DNA from: Alkalihalobacillus pseudalcaliphilus
GTDB taxonomy: Bacteria; Bacillota; Bacilli; Bacillales; Bacillaceae_D
Assembly (NCBI RefSeq): GCF_028610675.1
Contig: NZ_JAQQWS010000004.1
Span: forward strand, 124,001-188,000
DNA length: 64,000 bases
Reading direction: 5' to 3'
Position numbers and translations under genes: made by a program. Positions 48,513 through 56,989 of the stretch are shown here, in pieces; position 1 is the stretch's first letter, and each line of letters opens with the position of its first letter. Below the pieces are notes generated by a model. It saw only the letters and a list, made by a program, of their open reading frames with translations, did not search any database and had not been told where the DNA came from.

Positions 48513-49199
48513 ATGACGCAAAAAAAACAGCATGTCACAATCAAAGGAACAAAAGACGGACTCATGTTCCTGCTTGATGACCATTGTGGATTTTATCAAT
48601 TAATTGAGGAATTAGCCGAAAAGCTTTCATCCAAGCACTATCAAAATGAGGATGGACATGAAGTTAAAGTCAAGGTTCATGTAGGCTATCGATATGTAAC
48701 AGACGAACAAATGCATGAGTTACGCAAAGTGATTACAAAAGATTCTCATTTTGCCATAGAAGAGATTAAATCAAATGTACTATCGATCGAAGAAGCAGAC
48801 GAAATGAAAAAGCAGTCAGAAATCATGACGTTAACGAGAGTCATTCGATCCGGTCAAGTTCTTAAAGTAACGGGAGATATTTTATTACTTGGTGATGTGA
48901 ATCCTGGCGGAATGCTTATGGCCACGGGCAACATTTACATAATGGGTGCGCTTAAGGGCATAGCACATGCAGGGTTTGAGGGTAATACAAAAGCAGTCAT
49001 TAGTGCTGCACATATGGCACCATCCCAATTACGAATTGCTGACCAAATCTATCAATATGAAAAAGAAGAGCAAATAGATTCAGAGATGGATGTAGCTTTT
49101 ATTGATGAGAACGAAGAAAGTATTGTGTTAGATAAAGTTCAAAAGCTTTTCCGTTTTCGACCTCAATTACAAAGAAATGAGCACCAAATTATAGAATAG
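48513..49199 (+). CDS. minC: septum site-determining protein MinC
   Basis: A 228-residue FtsZ-assembly inhibitor. The N-terminal MinC_N domain covers about 1-105. The C-terminal right-handed beta-helix (about 118-205, GDILLLGDVNPGGMLMATGNIYIMG) mediates dimerisation and MinD binding. ATG 48513 follows GAGGTGA. Confidence 0.97.
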   Translation: MTQKKQHVTIKGTKDGLMFLLDDHCGFYQLIEELAEKLSSKHYQNEDGHEVKVKVHVGYRYVTDEQMHELRKVITKDSHFAIEEIKSNVLSIEEADEMKKQSEIMTLTRVIRSGQVLKVTGDILLLGDVNPGGMLMATGNIYIMGALKGIAHAGFEGNTKAVISAAHMAPSQLRIADQIYQYEKEEQIDSEMDVAFIDENEESIVLDKVQKLFRFRPQLQRNEHQIIE

Positions 49200-49273
49200 G
49201 TCACCTTGTAAAAATAGGTAACTTAAGTTCCGTTAAATCTTAGATGATTCTTGGATAGAAAGGGGTAATGAGC

Positions 49274-50071
49274 GTGGGAGAGGCAATAGTTGTAACTAGC
49301 GGAAAAGGTGGGGTAGGTAAGACGACTACTTCTGCTAACATCGGTACGGCTCTTTCGCTTGCTGGTAAAAAGGTTTGTTTAATTGATACTGATATTGGCT
49401 TAAGAAATCTTGACGTGGTTATGGGTCTTGAAAATCGAATTATTTATGATTTAGTCGATGTTGTTGAGGGCATTTGTAAAGTGAATCAAGCCTTGATAAA
49501 AGACAAGCGTTTTGATCATTTGTTTCTTTTGCCAGCAGCACAAACGAAAGATAAATCGGCGGTAGAACCTGAGCAAATGAAAGTATTAATTGAAGAATTA
49601 AAACAAGATTTTGATTATATCGTAATCGATTGTCCTGCCGGAATTGAGCAAGGTTTTAAAAATGCGATTGCCGGTGCTGATCAAGCAATTGTTGTCACAA
49701 CACCGGAAGTATCTGCTGTGCGTGATGCCGATCGAATTATCGGGTTATTAGAGAAGCAGGAGCATATTTCGCCACCTCGATTAATTGTTAACCGAATTCG
49801 TGGTCATATGATGAAGAATGGTGAAATGTTAGATGTTGATGAAATTGTTTCGATTTTAGGCATTGATTTATTAGGAATTGTTGTTGATGATGATGAGGTT
49901 ATCAAATGTGCAAATGTTGGTGAACCAATTGCCTTACATAGTACGAGTAAAGCATCGATTGCTTACCGGAATATTTCTAGAAGAATTTTAGGTGAAAGTG
50001 TACCGCTTATGTCTCTAAATGAAAAAGCAGGTATGTTCACAAAAATTAAAGAGTTTTTTAAGGTGCGATAA
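49274..50071 (+). CDS. minD: septum site-determining ATPase MinD
   Basis: A 265-residue ParA/MinD ATPase that recruits MinC to the membrane. The deviant Walker A is GKGGVGKTT at about 10-18; the C-terminal amphipathic membrane-targeting helix is FTKIKEFFKVR. GTG 49274 gives MGEAIVV, which matches B. subtilis MinD and is 8 nt from AAAGGGG; an ATG two codons upstream sits too close to that site. Here the Bacillus synteny ends: spoIVFA/FB do not follow. Confidence 0.97.
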   Translation: MGEAIVVTSGKGGVGKTTTSANIGTALSLAGKKVCLIDTDIGLRNLDVVMGLENRIIYDLVDVVEGICKVNQALIKDKRFDHLFLLPAAQTKDKSAVEPEQMKVLIEELKQDFDYIVIDCPAGIEQGFKNAIAGADQAIVVTTPEVSAVRDADRIIGLLEKQEHISPPRLIVNRIRGHMMKNGEMLDVDEIVSILGIDLLGIVVDDDEVIKCANVGEPIALHSTSKASIAYRNISRRILGESVPLMSLNEKAGMFTKIKEFFKVR

Positions 50072-50079
50072 TAATAGAT

Positions 50080-50120
50080 AAAAGACAGGCAATCACATGA
50101 GGTGATGTCTGTCTTTTTTT
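50080..50120 (+). terminator. terminator of minCD
   Basis: AAAGACAG pairs with CTGTCTTT, extended by an inner ATCAC/GTGAT stem; an 8-T tail follows. Confidence 0.85.
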
Positions 50121-50158
50121 TGTATATGTTAAAAAATGCTTCTTTTCCTGGTTTTTAT

Positions 50159-50184
50159 GTTTAATCGTAAAAATGTAAGGGAAG
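50159..50184 (+). promoter_or_regulatory. sigma-B promoter of the DJ-1/PfpI gene
   Basis: GTTTAA (50159-50164), a 14-nt spacer and GGGAAG (50179-50184) against the sigma-B pattern GTTTWW-N12-15-GGGWAW (one mismatch, last base). The B. subtilis homologue yfkM is a sigma-B general stress gene. Confidence 0.7.
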
Positions 50185-50219
50185 AGTACAAATAAGTTCA
50201 GTTAAAGGAGTGTTTTGAA

Positions 50220-50732
50220 ATGGCAAAAGTAGCAGTCGTTGTAACCAATTTATTTGAGGACTCAGAATATACGGAGCCTGTCAATGCTTTTAAAGAGGCT
50301 GGGCATGAGATTGTGAATATAGAAAAAGAAGCAGGTACAGTTGTTGAAGGAAAAAGTGAAGGAGAAAAGGTGACTATTGATAAAGGAATTGATGAAATTG
50401 CGTCAAAAGACTTTGATGCTTTACTCATTCCGGGAGGATTTTCACCAGATATCTTGCGAGGAGACGAGCGGTTTGTCGCATTTACGAAAGAATTTATGGA
50501 TGATAAAAAACCAGTGATGGCGATTTGTCACGGACCACAGCTATTAATTACAGCAGAAGTATTAAAGGATCGTGATGTTACGGGTTATAAATCGATTCAT
50601 GTTGATATCAAAAACGCAGGTGCTAAATTGCATGATAAAGAAGTAGTTGTTTGCGGTGGACAACTTGTAACGAGTAGAACACCAGATGACATTCCAGCGT
50701 TCATTCGCGAGTCATTACAATTATTGAAATAA
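50220..50732 (+). CDS. yfkM: DJ-1/PfpI family general stress protein (YfkM/Gsp18-like)
   Basis: A 170-residue single-domain class I glutamine amidotransferase-like protein. The nucleophile elbow is AICHGPQ (Cys near 101); the partner Glu is in the N-terminal FEDSEY. Members act as proteases, deglycases or chaperones; the true activity is disputed. AAAGGAG precedes ATG 50220. Monocistronic, with a sigma-B-type promoter. Confidence 0.9.
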   Translation: MAKVAVVVTNLFEDSEYTEPVNAFKEAGHEIVNIEKEAGTVVEGKSEGEKVTIDKGIDEIASKDFDALLIPGGFSPDILRGDERFVAFTKEFMDDKKPVMAICHGPQLLITAEVLKDRDVTGYKSIHVDIKNAGAKLHDKEVVVCGGQLVTSRTPDDIPAFIRESLQLLK

Positions 50733-50738
50733 AGATAG

Positions 50739-50780
50739 AAAGCGGTCGAGGTTGGAATTTCCATCTTGACCGCTTTTTTA
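50739..50780. terminator. bidirectional terminator yfkM / galT
   Basis: AAAGCGGTC-AGGTTGG pairs with CCATCTT-GACCGCTTT, followed by TTTTT. The genes on each side converge. Confidence 0.85.
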
Positions 50781-50793
50781 ATTCGAGCGATAT

Positions 50794-52272
50794 TTACGCT
50801 TTTAATACAGTTAAAAACTTTTTGAAGCTAATTAAATCTTTAAAAACACCGGCATCCTCAAGAATTCTAACAAATCGACTGCCTAGCTCGGTTTGAAGGA
50901 TCATACTTACTTGCTCTTTACTTGAAATCTCTCCGTATTTTGTCTTTAACTCATGGGCCCATTCGACATGGTGTGGATCTATGCTTGTCGTTTCGTCTAA
51001 TAAATATAATCGAATTTTTTCTAATTCATCTTTTAAACGAGGGGGAAGAACGGCTAATCCCATAACTTCAATAAGCCCGATATTCTCTTTTTTTATATGA
51101 TGGACGTCTTCATGCGGATGAAAAATCCCGTATGGAAATTCATCCGTTGTCCGGTTATTCCTTAAGACAAGGTCTAACTCATACTTGCCATCTCGGTATC
51201 GGCTAATCGGTGTAATCGTATTGTGAGGGATACCATTTGTTTTTGCGTAAATATGAATCGCCGGATCGCTATATGTTTTCCACTCGTTCAAAATAAACTC
51301 AGCGCAAGCGACTAGTTCGTCGATGTTCTCCGCTTTCATTCGAATGACAGATAATGGCCAATGCAAGATAGCCGCATCAACATTTGGATAACTCGTGATG
51401 TTAAATGTATAGGTTGATTTTGCATCTGTCATCGCAAATTGATAATTACCTGCTTGATAATGATCGTGACTTAAAATCGAACCACCTACAATCGGTAAAT
51501 CGGCATTAGAACCGATAAAGTAATGTGGAAACTGTTCTACGAAACGAAGCAACCGTAAAAAGGTATTTCGATCAATCTTCATGTCACGATGTTCTCCTGA
51601 AAGGAGGATGCTGTGTTCTTGATAATAAAGATACGGTGAATATTGGAAAAACCACTGCTCATCCTTTAATGAAATCGGGATGATGCGATGATTCGAGCGG
51701 GCCGGGTGTCCGATTCGTCCTGCATACCCTTCATTTTCTTTACATAATAAGCATTTTGGATAACCATTCTTGGTTTGTAATAATCGTTCACGCTTAATTT
51801 GCTCTGGGTCTTTTTCAGGTTTTGATAAATTAATGGTGATATCCATTTCACCATAAGGAGTGGCTGCTTTAAATTCAATATTTTGTTTGAGTCTTTGAGT
51901 CTGAATATAATTGCTATTTTTACTAAATTGATAAAAATAGTCCGTAGCTTGACGTGGCGATTGGGCATATTTTTGGACAAATGCTGCTCGGACGACAGAA
52001 GGTTTATCGGTAAATATATCCATCAATCGACCTGCAAAAACCTCTTTTTCATCCAGTACTTGTTCAATGACGCCACGATTCACTGCTTCTTCTGTAATAG
52101 ACTCAACTAAATGAGGAATTGAATGATCGCTAGGTTGAATGTGCTCATCTGGAAGCCTATCTAACTGAAGTAGAAATAAAGTTTGATTTAACGCATAAAT
52201 ACGGTCTGCCTCAGTTATTAATTGGAGCTGAATCGCTTTTTGAACTAACCCTAAAATATCGTTATAAATCAT
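50794..52272 (-). CDS. galT: UDP-glucose-hexose-1-phosphate uridylyltransferase, class 2
   Basis: A 492-residue Leloir enzyme that swaps UMP between UDP-glucose and galactose-1-phosphate. It belongs to the Firmicute GalT class 2 family (about 490-500 aa) rather than the short class 1 type. The catalytic histidine loop is GGSILSHDHYQAG near residue 270. It starts 6 nt after galK, so the pair is one operon; the ribosome binding site is weak (AAAGG within the galK end). Confidence 0.96.
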   Translation of the reverse strand: MIYNDILGLVQKAIQLQLITEADRIYALNQTLFLLQLDRLPDEHIQPSDHSIPHLVESITEEAVNRGVIEQVLDEKEVFAGRLMDIFTDKPSVVRAAFVQKYAQSPRQATDYFYQFSKNSNYIQTQRLKQNIEFKAATPYGEMDITINLSKPEKDPEQIKRERLLQTKNGYPKCLLCKENEGYAGRIGHPARSNHRIIPISLKDEQWFFQYSPYLYYQEHSILLSGEHRDMKIDRNTFLRLLRFVEQFPHYFIGSNADLPIVGGSILSHDHYQAGNYQFAMTDAKSTYTFNITSYPNVDAAILHWPLSVIRMKAENIDELVACAEFILNEWKTYSDPAIHIYAKTNGIPHNTITPISRYRDGKYELDLVLRNNRTTDEFPYGIFHPHEDVHHIKKENIGLIEVMGLAVLPPRLKDELEKIRLYLLDETTSIDPHHVEWAHELKTKYGEISSKEQVSMILQTELGSRFVRILEDAGVFKDLISFKKFLTVLKA

Positions 52273-52278
52273 AAGTGG

Positions 52279-53481
52279 CTACAACCTTTCATTACTTGTT
52301 TGAGGAGTAACGTCATTGATTTCTTTAGCACCATCACCGATTGTAGGCGTATAAAAGGTAGGTTCATAGCCTATTTTTTCTGTATATGTGTGATGGATCT
52401 TTTGCTTAAAGTTGTTAACTTGCTCGTTTGCCACAAGAGCAAGAGCACAGCCTCCAAAACCAGCACCAGTCATTCTGGCACCAATTACACCTTGGATGTT
52501 CCATGCCTCTTCTACAATCGTATCAAGCTCTAGGCAACTGACCTCATAATCATCTCGTAAAGATTGATGAGATTCGTTCATTAATTGACCAAAACCAATT
52601 AAATCATACTGTTGTAGCTTTTCTAAAGCTATTTGTGTACGAGCGTTCTCATAGATAACGTGCTTGGCCCGTTTCTTATTAATTGAGTTCGTAATTAAGT
52701 GCTCGTATTTCTCAAAGAGCTGAGGTGATAATTCACATAAAAATTGAATGGACATATCTTTTTGTAAATCTACAAGGGCTGACTCACATTCGTGTCGTCT
52801 TTCATTATATTTCGAACCAGCTAATGTTCTTTGTTTATTCGTATCAATAATGATTAATGTATAATCCTGCAATTGGAAAGGGCTATAACTGAATTCAAGT
52901 GTTTCACAGTTTAGTAAGATTGCGTGGTTTTCCTTACCCATACCGACTGCAAATTGGTCCATAATTCCACTGTTAACACCTATAAAATCATTCTCTACTT
53001 TTTGACCGATTTTGACTAATTCGAGCTTTTCAATGTCTAAATCGTATAGAGCTTTGGCCATGACACCTGTAACGATTTCAATGGAGGCAGAAGAAGATAG
53101 TCCCGCTCCGTTAGGAATATTTCCATAGAATAAAAGGTCAATCCCATGATTGATTGAATAGCCAGCTTTTTGTAAGAAGAGCAGGACACCTTTTGGATAA
53201 TCCGTCCAATCGTGTGAGCGTTGACTAAGATCGCGGATATCAAATTCAATAAAAGCGTCTGTAGGAAAATTAACTGAATAGAGTCGTAGCTTTTTGTCTT
53301 CTCGCTTCCCTGCTAGAGCATAGGTTCCATAAGAGATCGAGGCGGGAAATACATGGCCGCCGTTATAGTCGGTGTGTTCACCGATCAGATTAATTCTACC
53401 TGGTGCAAAAAACAATTGCGGGTATGTATTCGTTTCGAAAACTGACTGAAATTGACTAACTAAATGTTCAAAGTTATTCAT
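52279..53481 (-). CDS. galK: galactokinase
   Basis: A 400-residue GHMP kinase that phosphorylates galactose at C1. The signature GRINLIGEHTDYNGGHV is near residues 27-43, the ATP loop GAGLSSSASIE near 130, and the C-terminal GARMTGAGFGG motif is present. ATG 53481 has GGAG 7 nt upstream. Divergent from the ganR-gan genes; a family-A repeat begins within about 20 bp of the start, so the promoter must lie in or beside the repeat. Confidence 0.97.
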   Translation of the reverse strand: MNNFEHLVSQFQSVFETNTYPQLFFAPGRINLIGEHTDYNGGHVFPASISYGTYALAGKREDKKLRLYSVNFPTDAFIEFDIRDLSQRSHDWTDYPKGVLLFLQKAGYSINHGIDLLFYGNIPNGAGLSSSASIEIVTGVMAKALYDLDIEKLELVKIGQKVENDFIGVNSGIMDQFAVGMGKENHAILLNCETLEFSYSPFQLQDYTLIIIDTNKQRTLAGSKYNERRHECESALVDLQKDMSIQFLCELSPQLFEKYEHLITNSINKKRAKHVIYENARTQIALEKLQQYDLIGFGQLMNESHQSLRDDYEVSCLELDTIVEEAWNIQGVIGARMTGAGFGGCALALVANEQVNNFKQKIHHTYTEKIGYEPTFYTPTIGDGAKEINDVTPQTSNERL

Positions 53482-53502
53482 AGGTATGCTCCAATCATTA
53501 TT

Positions 53503-53672
53503 TTTATATGGAAGTTGGTGCGAACATAGTGCTCTACTCGTCGCTACCGAAAATTATGCTCCGCGTCCTGCGGGTGGCGCTGAGCTAATCGGCTACGCCG
53601 CTGGATCTCAGCCTGCCACTATGCCCCGCGGGAGTCTCCGCATATTTTCGTCCGCTGGGAACTGCTAATTCT
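53503..53672 (+). repeat. intergenic repeat, family A copy 3
   Basis: Strong similarity to copy 4: ATATGGAAGTTGGTGCGAACATAG, CTCCGCGTCCTGCGGG-TGGC, TCTCAGCCTGCCACTA, CCCGCGGGAGTCTCCGCAT, CCGCTGGGAA. The central stem is CGGC (53590-53593), TAC, GCCG (53597-53600). Confidence 0.75.
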
Positions 53673-53745
53673 CAGGTTCAAAAAACATTCTTACAACATT
53701 CTAAAAAACAAAACTAAATTGAATGAAAAGTAGCAAGATAAAAGT

Positions 53746-53800
53746 AAACTCTACTTTCATCTTTGTTGGTGGCGAAGTGAATTGAATGGGGCTTCGCGTA
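53746..53800 (+). repeat. intergenic repeat, family B end
   Basis: ACTTTCATCTTTGTTGGTGG followed by GCGAAG...GGGCTTCGC, matching the end of the 48 kb copy and the short sequence near 1461-1490. Confidence 0.6.
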
Positions 53801-54427
53801 TGTGTTTTGTGTATAAGTTACTTAAGAGCGAATTAGCTGGTCATTGCTTCTATGTGTGCGACTGTTCGTGGTGATTTTGAGCTAGCAAGCCCGCGAATTA
53901 GTGTTTGCCCGGGGAACCTGCCTCTTTTCCAGCTCGTAACCGCGTGATTCCGTTTTTGATTTGATAATGTTTATGACGCCTCGTTGTAGGTTTGAACTGT
54001 GGTGAATTTAAATCTGGACCCACTATGGGTTAAACATAGATTCATAGCGAACTAGACTGACTTTATTAATTAATTAAATTAAGTTTAATCGAAGTGTACA
54101 CCGGATACTTGATAAATGCAAGTATTAGGGAGAAAACTCCTTGAACTGCTATCTTGTTGTTATAGCAGGAATCATTAAAGTGAATAATAAATTTGTATAC
54201 ATTTCGAATCATTTATATTTATGGTATTCTTAGTTTGGATAGTTAACTATACATATGTTGGTAGAGAATTAATCAGTACGGTATTTGTAAAGCTTATATC
54301 CGTCAGGGAATATCAAGCTCATGAAGACTCGGAATGTTAATAACATGAATAATGGAGTGAATGAGAAAGATTCTAGATGTTATTATCGACGCTATCCATG
54401 GAGCGAAGTGGGAGGTGAATGGCGCAA
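53801..54427. other. ganR upstream region with palindrome
   Basis: No gene. Contains a perfect 12-bp palindrome ATAGTTAACTAT at 54239-54250, which lies where a ganR promoter/operator would be expected (possible TTCGAA-16-TATTCT just upstream). The rest is AT-rich and unrecognised. Confidence 0.4.
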
Positions 54428-55420
54428 ATGGCAAAGATTAAAGACATTGCCGAACAGTCGGGGTTTTCAATTTCGACAATATCACGTGTTCTTAATAATG
54501 ATGCAAGCTTATCGGTCTCTGATGAAACACGTGAGACTATTTATGAGATTGCCGACAAGTTAAATTATCGAAAGAAGATGGTAAGACCACGTGTTAAAAA
54601 TATTGCCTTGTTGTATTGGTTATCGGATATTGAAGAATTAGAAGATGTCTATTTTAAAACGATGCGACTTGAAGTGGAAGAGTTGGCCAAACAGTTTAAT
54701 GTGGAATTAAGTATTTATAAAAAAACAGGCGGTATCGAGCAAATTCCTTCAACGATTGAAGGGTTTATTGCCATTGGAACATTCTCTAATGATGAAGTTG
54801 AGGTTTTAAGAAGTATAACGTTAAAAGGCGTTTTTATTGACGCGATTGAAGAAGTGCGGGGATATGACTTTGTAAGAGCAGACCTTGAACAAATTACGAT
54901 ACAAGCCGTTGATTATTTTTTAGAACAAGGTCATCGCTCTATTGGATTTATAGGGGGTACCTACTATAATCCGAATAATAAGAGGGATGAAATGGACATT
55001 CGTGAAAAGGCCTTTAGACGGTATTTGAAGGAAAAAGAGATTCTTGATGAGAACATGATTTACCAAAATCGTGGCTTCTCCGTCTCGAATGGCTATCAGC
55101 TAATGCTAAATGCGATTGAGCAATTAGGGGAGCAATTACCAAGTGCCTTTTTTATTGCAGCTGACCCGATTGCGGTTGGATGTTTACAAGCCCTTAATGA
55201 AAAAGGCGTGCAAATTCCAAATAGAGTGAGCATTATCAGTGTCAATAATATCAGTGTTTCAAAATATGTATCGCCACCATTATCGACATTTCATATTGAC
55301 TTAAAAGAAATTTGTAGAAATGCATTAGAGATGCTTTTAGAGCAATTGCTAAACAAGCGTCAAATCACCAAAAAAGTATATATCGGTTCAGAATTAATTA
55401 AAAGAAGAAGTACTACGTAA
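54428..55420 (+). CDS. ganR: LacI-family transcriptional regulator, GanR-like
   Basis: 330 residues. The N-terminal HTH (AKIKDIAEQSGFSISTISRVLNN) and hinge helix are followed by a periplasmic-binding-protein-like effector domain. ATG 54428 is preferred: GGAGGTGA ends 9 nt before it, whereas ATG 54419 abuts that site. By position next to ganSPQ-ganA-ganB it is inferred to repress the galactan genes and respond to galactobiose-type inducers, as in B. subtilis GanR. Own terminator. Confidence 0.88.
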   Translation: MAKIKDIAEQSGFSISTISRVLNNDASLSVSDETRETIYEIADKLNYRKKMVRPRVKNIALLYWLSDIEELEDVYFKTMRLEVEELAKQFNVELSIYKKTGGIEQIPSTIEGFIAIGTFSNDEVEVLRSITLKGVFIDAIEEVRGYDFVRADLEQITIQAVDYFLEQGHRSIGFIGGTYYNPNNKRDEMDIREKAFRRYLKEKEILDENMIYQNRGFSVSNGYQLMLNAIEQLGEQLPSAFFIAADPIAVGCLQALNEKGVQIPNRVSIISVNNISVSKYVSPPLSTFHIDLKEICRNALEMLLEQLLNKRQITKKVYIGSELIKRRSTT

Positions 55421-55432
55421 TTAAATCGGGAA

Positions 55433-55468
55433 AAAGACTTGGAAAGCGTCGCTTTTCAAGTCTTTTTT
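55433..55468 (+). terminator. terminator of ganR
   Basis: A 15-bp stem AAAGACTTGGAAAGC / GCTTTTCAAGTCTTT (one G-U) with a GTC loop and TTTTTT tail. Confidence 0.9.
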
Positions 55469-55535
55469 AGTTTAATGAAGGTAAAAAAATAATATAATAA
55501 AGGAAAAAAATTTACTCTTTTAAGTAAAATTGTTG

Positions 55536-55565
55536 TTTACAATTGAAATTATCATGCGCTATATT
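55536..55565 (+). promoter_or_regulatory. promoter of ganSPQ-ganA operon
   Basis: TTTACA (55536-55541), an 18-nt spacer and TATATT (55560-55565). A loose inverted repeat TTTACT...AGTAAA lies just upstream (about 55511-55527) and may be a regulator site. Confidence 0.6.
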
Positions 55566-55572
55566 GGTTTTA

Positions 55573-55587
55573 TTAAAACGCTTTCAG
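55573..55587. promoter_or_regulatory. candidate cre site (CcpA) at gan operon start
   Basis: The minus-strand reading CTGAAAGCGTTTTAA fits the cre pattern TGNAANCGNWNNCA except at the penultimate C. It sits immediately downstream of the -10, a position where CcpA blocks transcription. This would give glucose repression. Confidence 0.55.
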
Positions 55588-55626
55588 GTTTTGGAGGCAT
55601 TTAAATAAAAGGGGGAGAGCAATATA

Positions 55627-56901
55627 ATGGAAAAATCAATCAAGTGGTTAAGTTTCGCTAGTAGTGCCATTTTAGCCTTTACACTGGTAGCTTGTGGACC
55701 TCAGGAAAGTAGTAATGATGGAACGGAAGGTTCAAACAGTGATAGTTCTAGAGAATTATTAATATGGGAGGACCAAGACAAGGCTGAAGGTATAGCAGCT
55801 GCCGTTTCTGAATTTGAAGAACTTCATGATGTAACGATTACGGTCGTCGAAAAAACATACGCACAGCAAATTGAAGACCTACGTCTCGATGGGCCTGCTG
55901 GTACTGGCCCTGACGTTTTTACGATGCCAGCTGATCAAATAGGAACGGCTGTAACCGAAGGATTGTTAAAAGATTTGGACGTTGCTGAAGATTTGCAAGC
56001 ACAATACACAGATGCAGCCATGCTGTCTCAAATCGTTGATGGTAAAGTGTATGGTTTACCTAAAGCTGTTGAAACGACATTACTTTATTACAATAAAGAT
56101 TTAATAAATGAAGAAGAGTTGCCGCAAACATTAGATGAGTGGTATGAGTATTCAAAAGAAGTGACGGGTGACGGTAACTTTGGGTTTTTAGCTCTATTTG
56201 ATCAAATTTATTATGCTCAGAGCGTATTAGGTGGTCATGGTGCTTACGTATTTGGGCAAGACGAAAATGGAAACTATGACGCGAGTGATATCGGCTTAGC
56301 GACAGATGAGGCATTTGAAGGTGCCAAGCAAATACAACGTTTTTATGAAGAAGGCTTATTTCCGTCAGGGATTATTGGAGAGCAAGGAATTAGTGTATTA
56401 GATTCTCTGTTTTCTGAAGGGAAAGCGGCAGCGGTTATCTCTGGGCCTTGGAATCTAGAGCCATTCTCAAGAGCAGGAATAGATTATGGTGTTAAGAAAT
56501 TACCTGAACTCAATGATGGGGAAAATATGAGTGCTTTTATGGGGGTAAAAAGCTATAACGTCAGTTCTTATTCTAAAAATACAGAATTGGCTGAGGAGTT
56601 AGTGAAGTTCCTGGCGAATGAAGAAAATTCAAGGACAAGATATGAAGAAACACTTGAAGTTCCTGCTGTTCAGAGCTTAGCCTCAGACCCAGTAGTGACA
56701 GAAAGCGAAGCGGCAAAAGCAGTTGCAGAACAATCTCAATTTTCGGAATTAACACCTAATATTCCAGAAATGAATGAAGTATGGGAACCTATTGATGCAG
56801 CTCTTCAAACAATTGCAACGGGAAGAGCTAGCCCAGAGGATGCATTAACACAAGCGGTTGAGACGATTCAAAGACAAATCGAAGCAAATCATAGTCGCTA
56901 A
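55627..56901 (+). CDS. ganS: galacto-oligosaccharide ABC transporter substrate-binding lipoprotein
   Basis: A 424-residue lipoprotein (lipobox LVACG, Cys near 23) of the maltose-type solute-binding family. The mature start is Ser/Asn/Gly-rich, followed by ELLIWEDQDKAEGI and the GPAGTGPDVF hinge motif typical of MalE/GanS. It captures galacto-oligosaccharides outside the membrane. First gene of the ganSPQ-ganA unit. Specificity is inferred from neighbours. Confidence 0.93.
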   Translation: MEKSIKWLSFASSAILAFTLVACGPQESSNDGTEGSNSDSSRELLIWEDQDKAEGIAAAVSEFEELHDVTITVVEKTYAQQIEDLRLDGPAGTGPDVFTMPADQIGTAVTEGLLKDLDVAEDLQAQYTDAAMLSQIVDGKVYGLPKAVETTLLYYNKDLINEEELPQTLDEWYEYSKEVTGDGNFGFLALFDQIYYAQSVLGGHGAYVFGQDENGNYDASDIGLATDEAFEGAKQIQRFYEEGLFPSGIIGEQGISVLDSLFSEGKAAAVISGPWNLEPFSRAGIDYGVKKLPELNDGENMSAFMGVKSYNVSSYSKNTELAEELVKFLANEENSRTRYEETLEVPAVQSLASDPVVTESEAAKAVAEQSQFSELTPNIPEMNEVWEPIDAALQTIATGRASPEDALTQAVETIQRQIEANHSR

Positions 56902-56910
56902 TAAAACATG

Positions 56911-56940
56911 ATGGTGTTGAATGAACGTGTTCAGCACCAT
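56911..56940 (+). other. intercistronic hairpin ganS-ganP
   Basis: ATGGTGTTGAA pairs with TTCAGCACCAT (one G-U) across an 8-nt loop with no T-run. Such hairpins after binding-protein genes commonly protect that mRNA segment, giving excess binding protein. Confidence 0.6.
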
Positions 56941-56989
56941 TCCTGTTTATTTTGAATATGGTTGTTTGGGAACTAAAGAGGTGAAAAGT

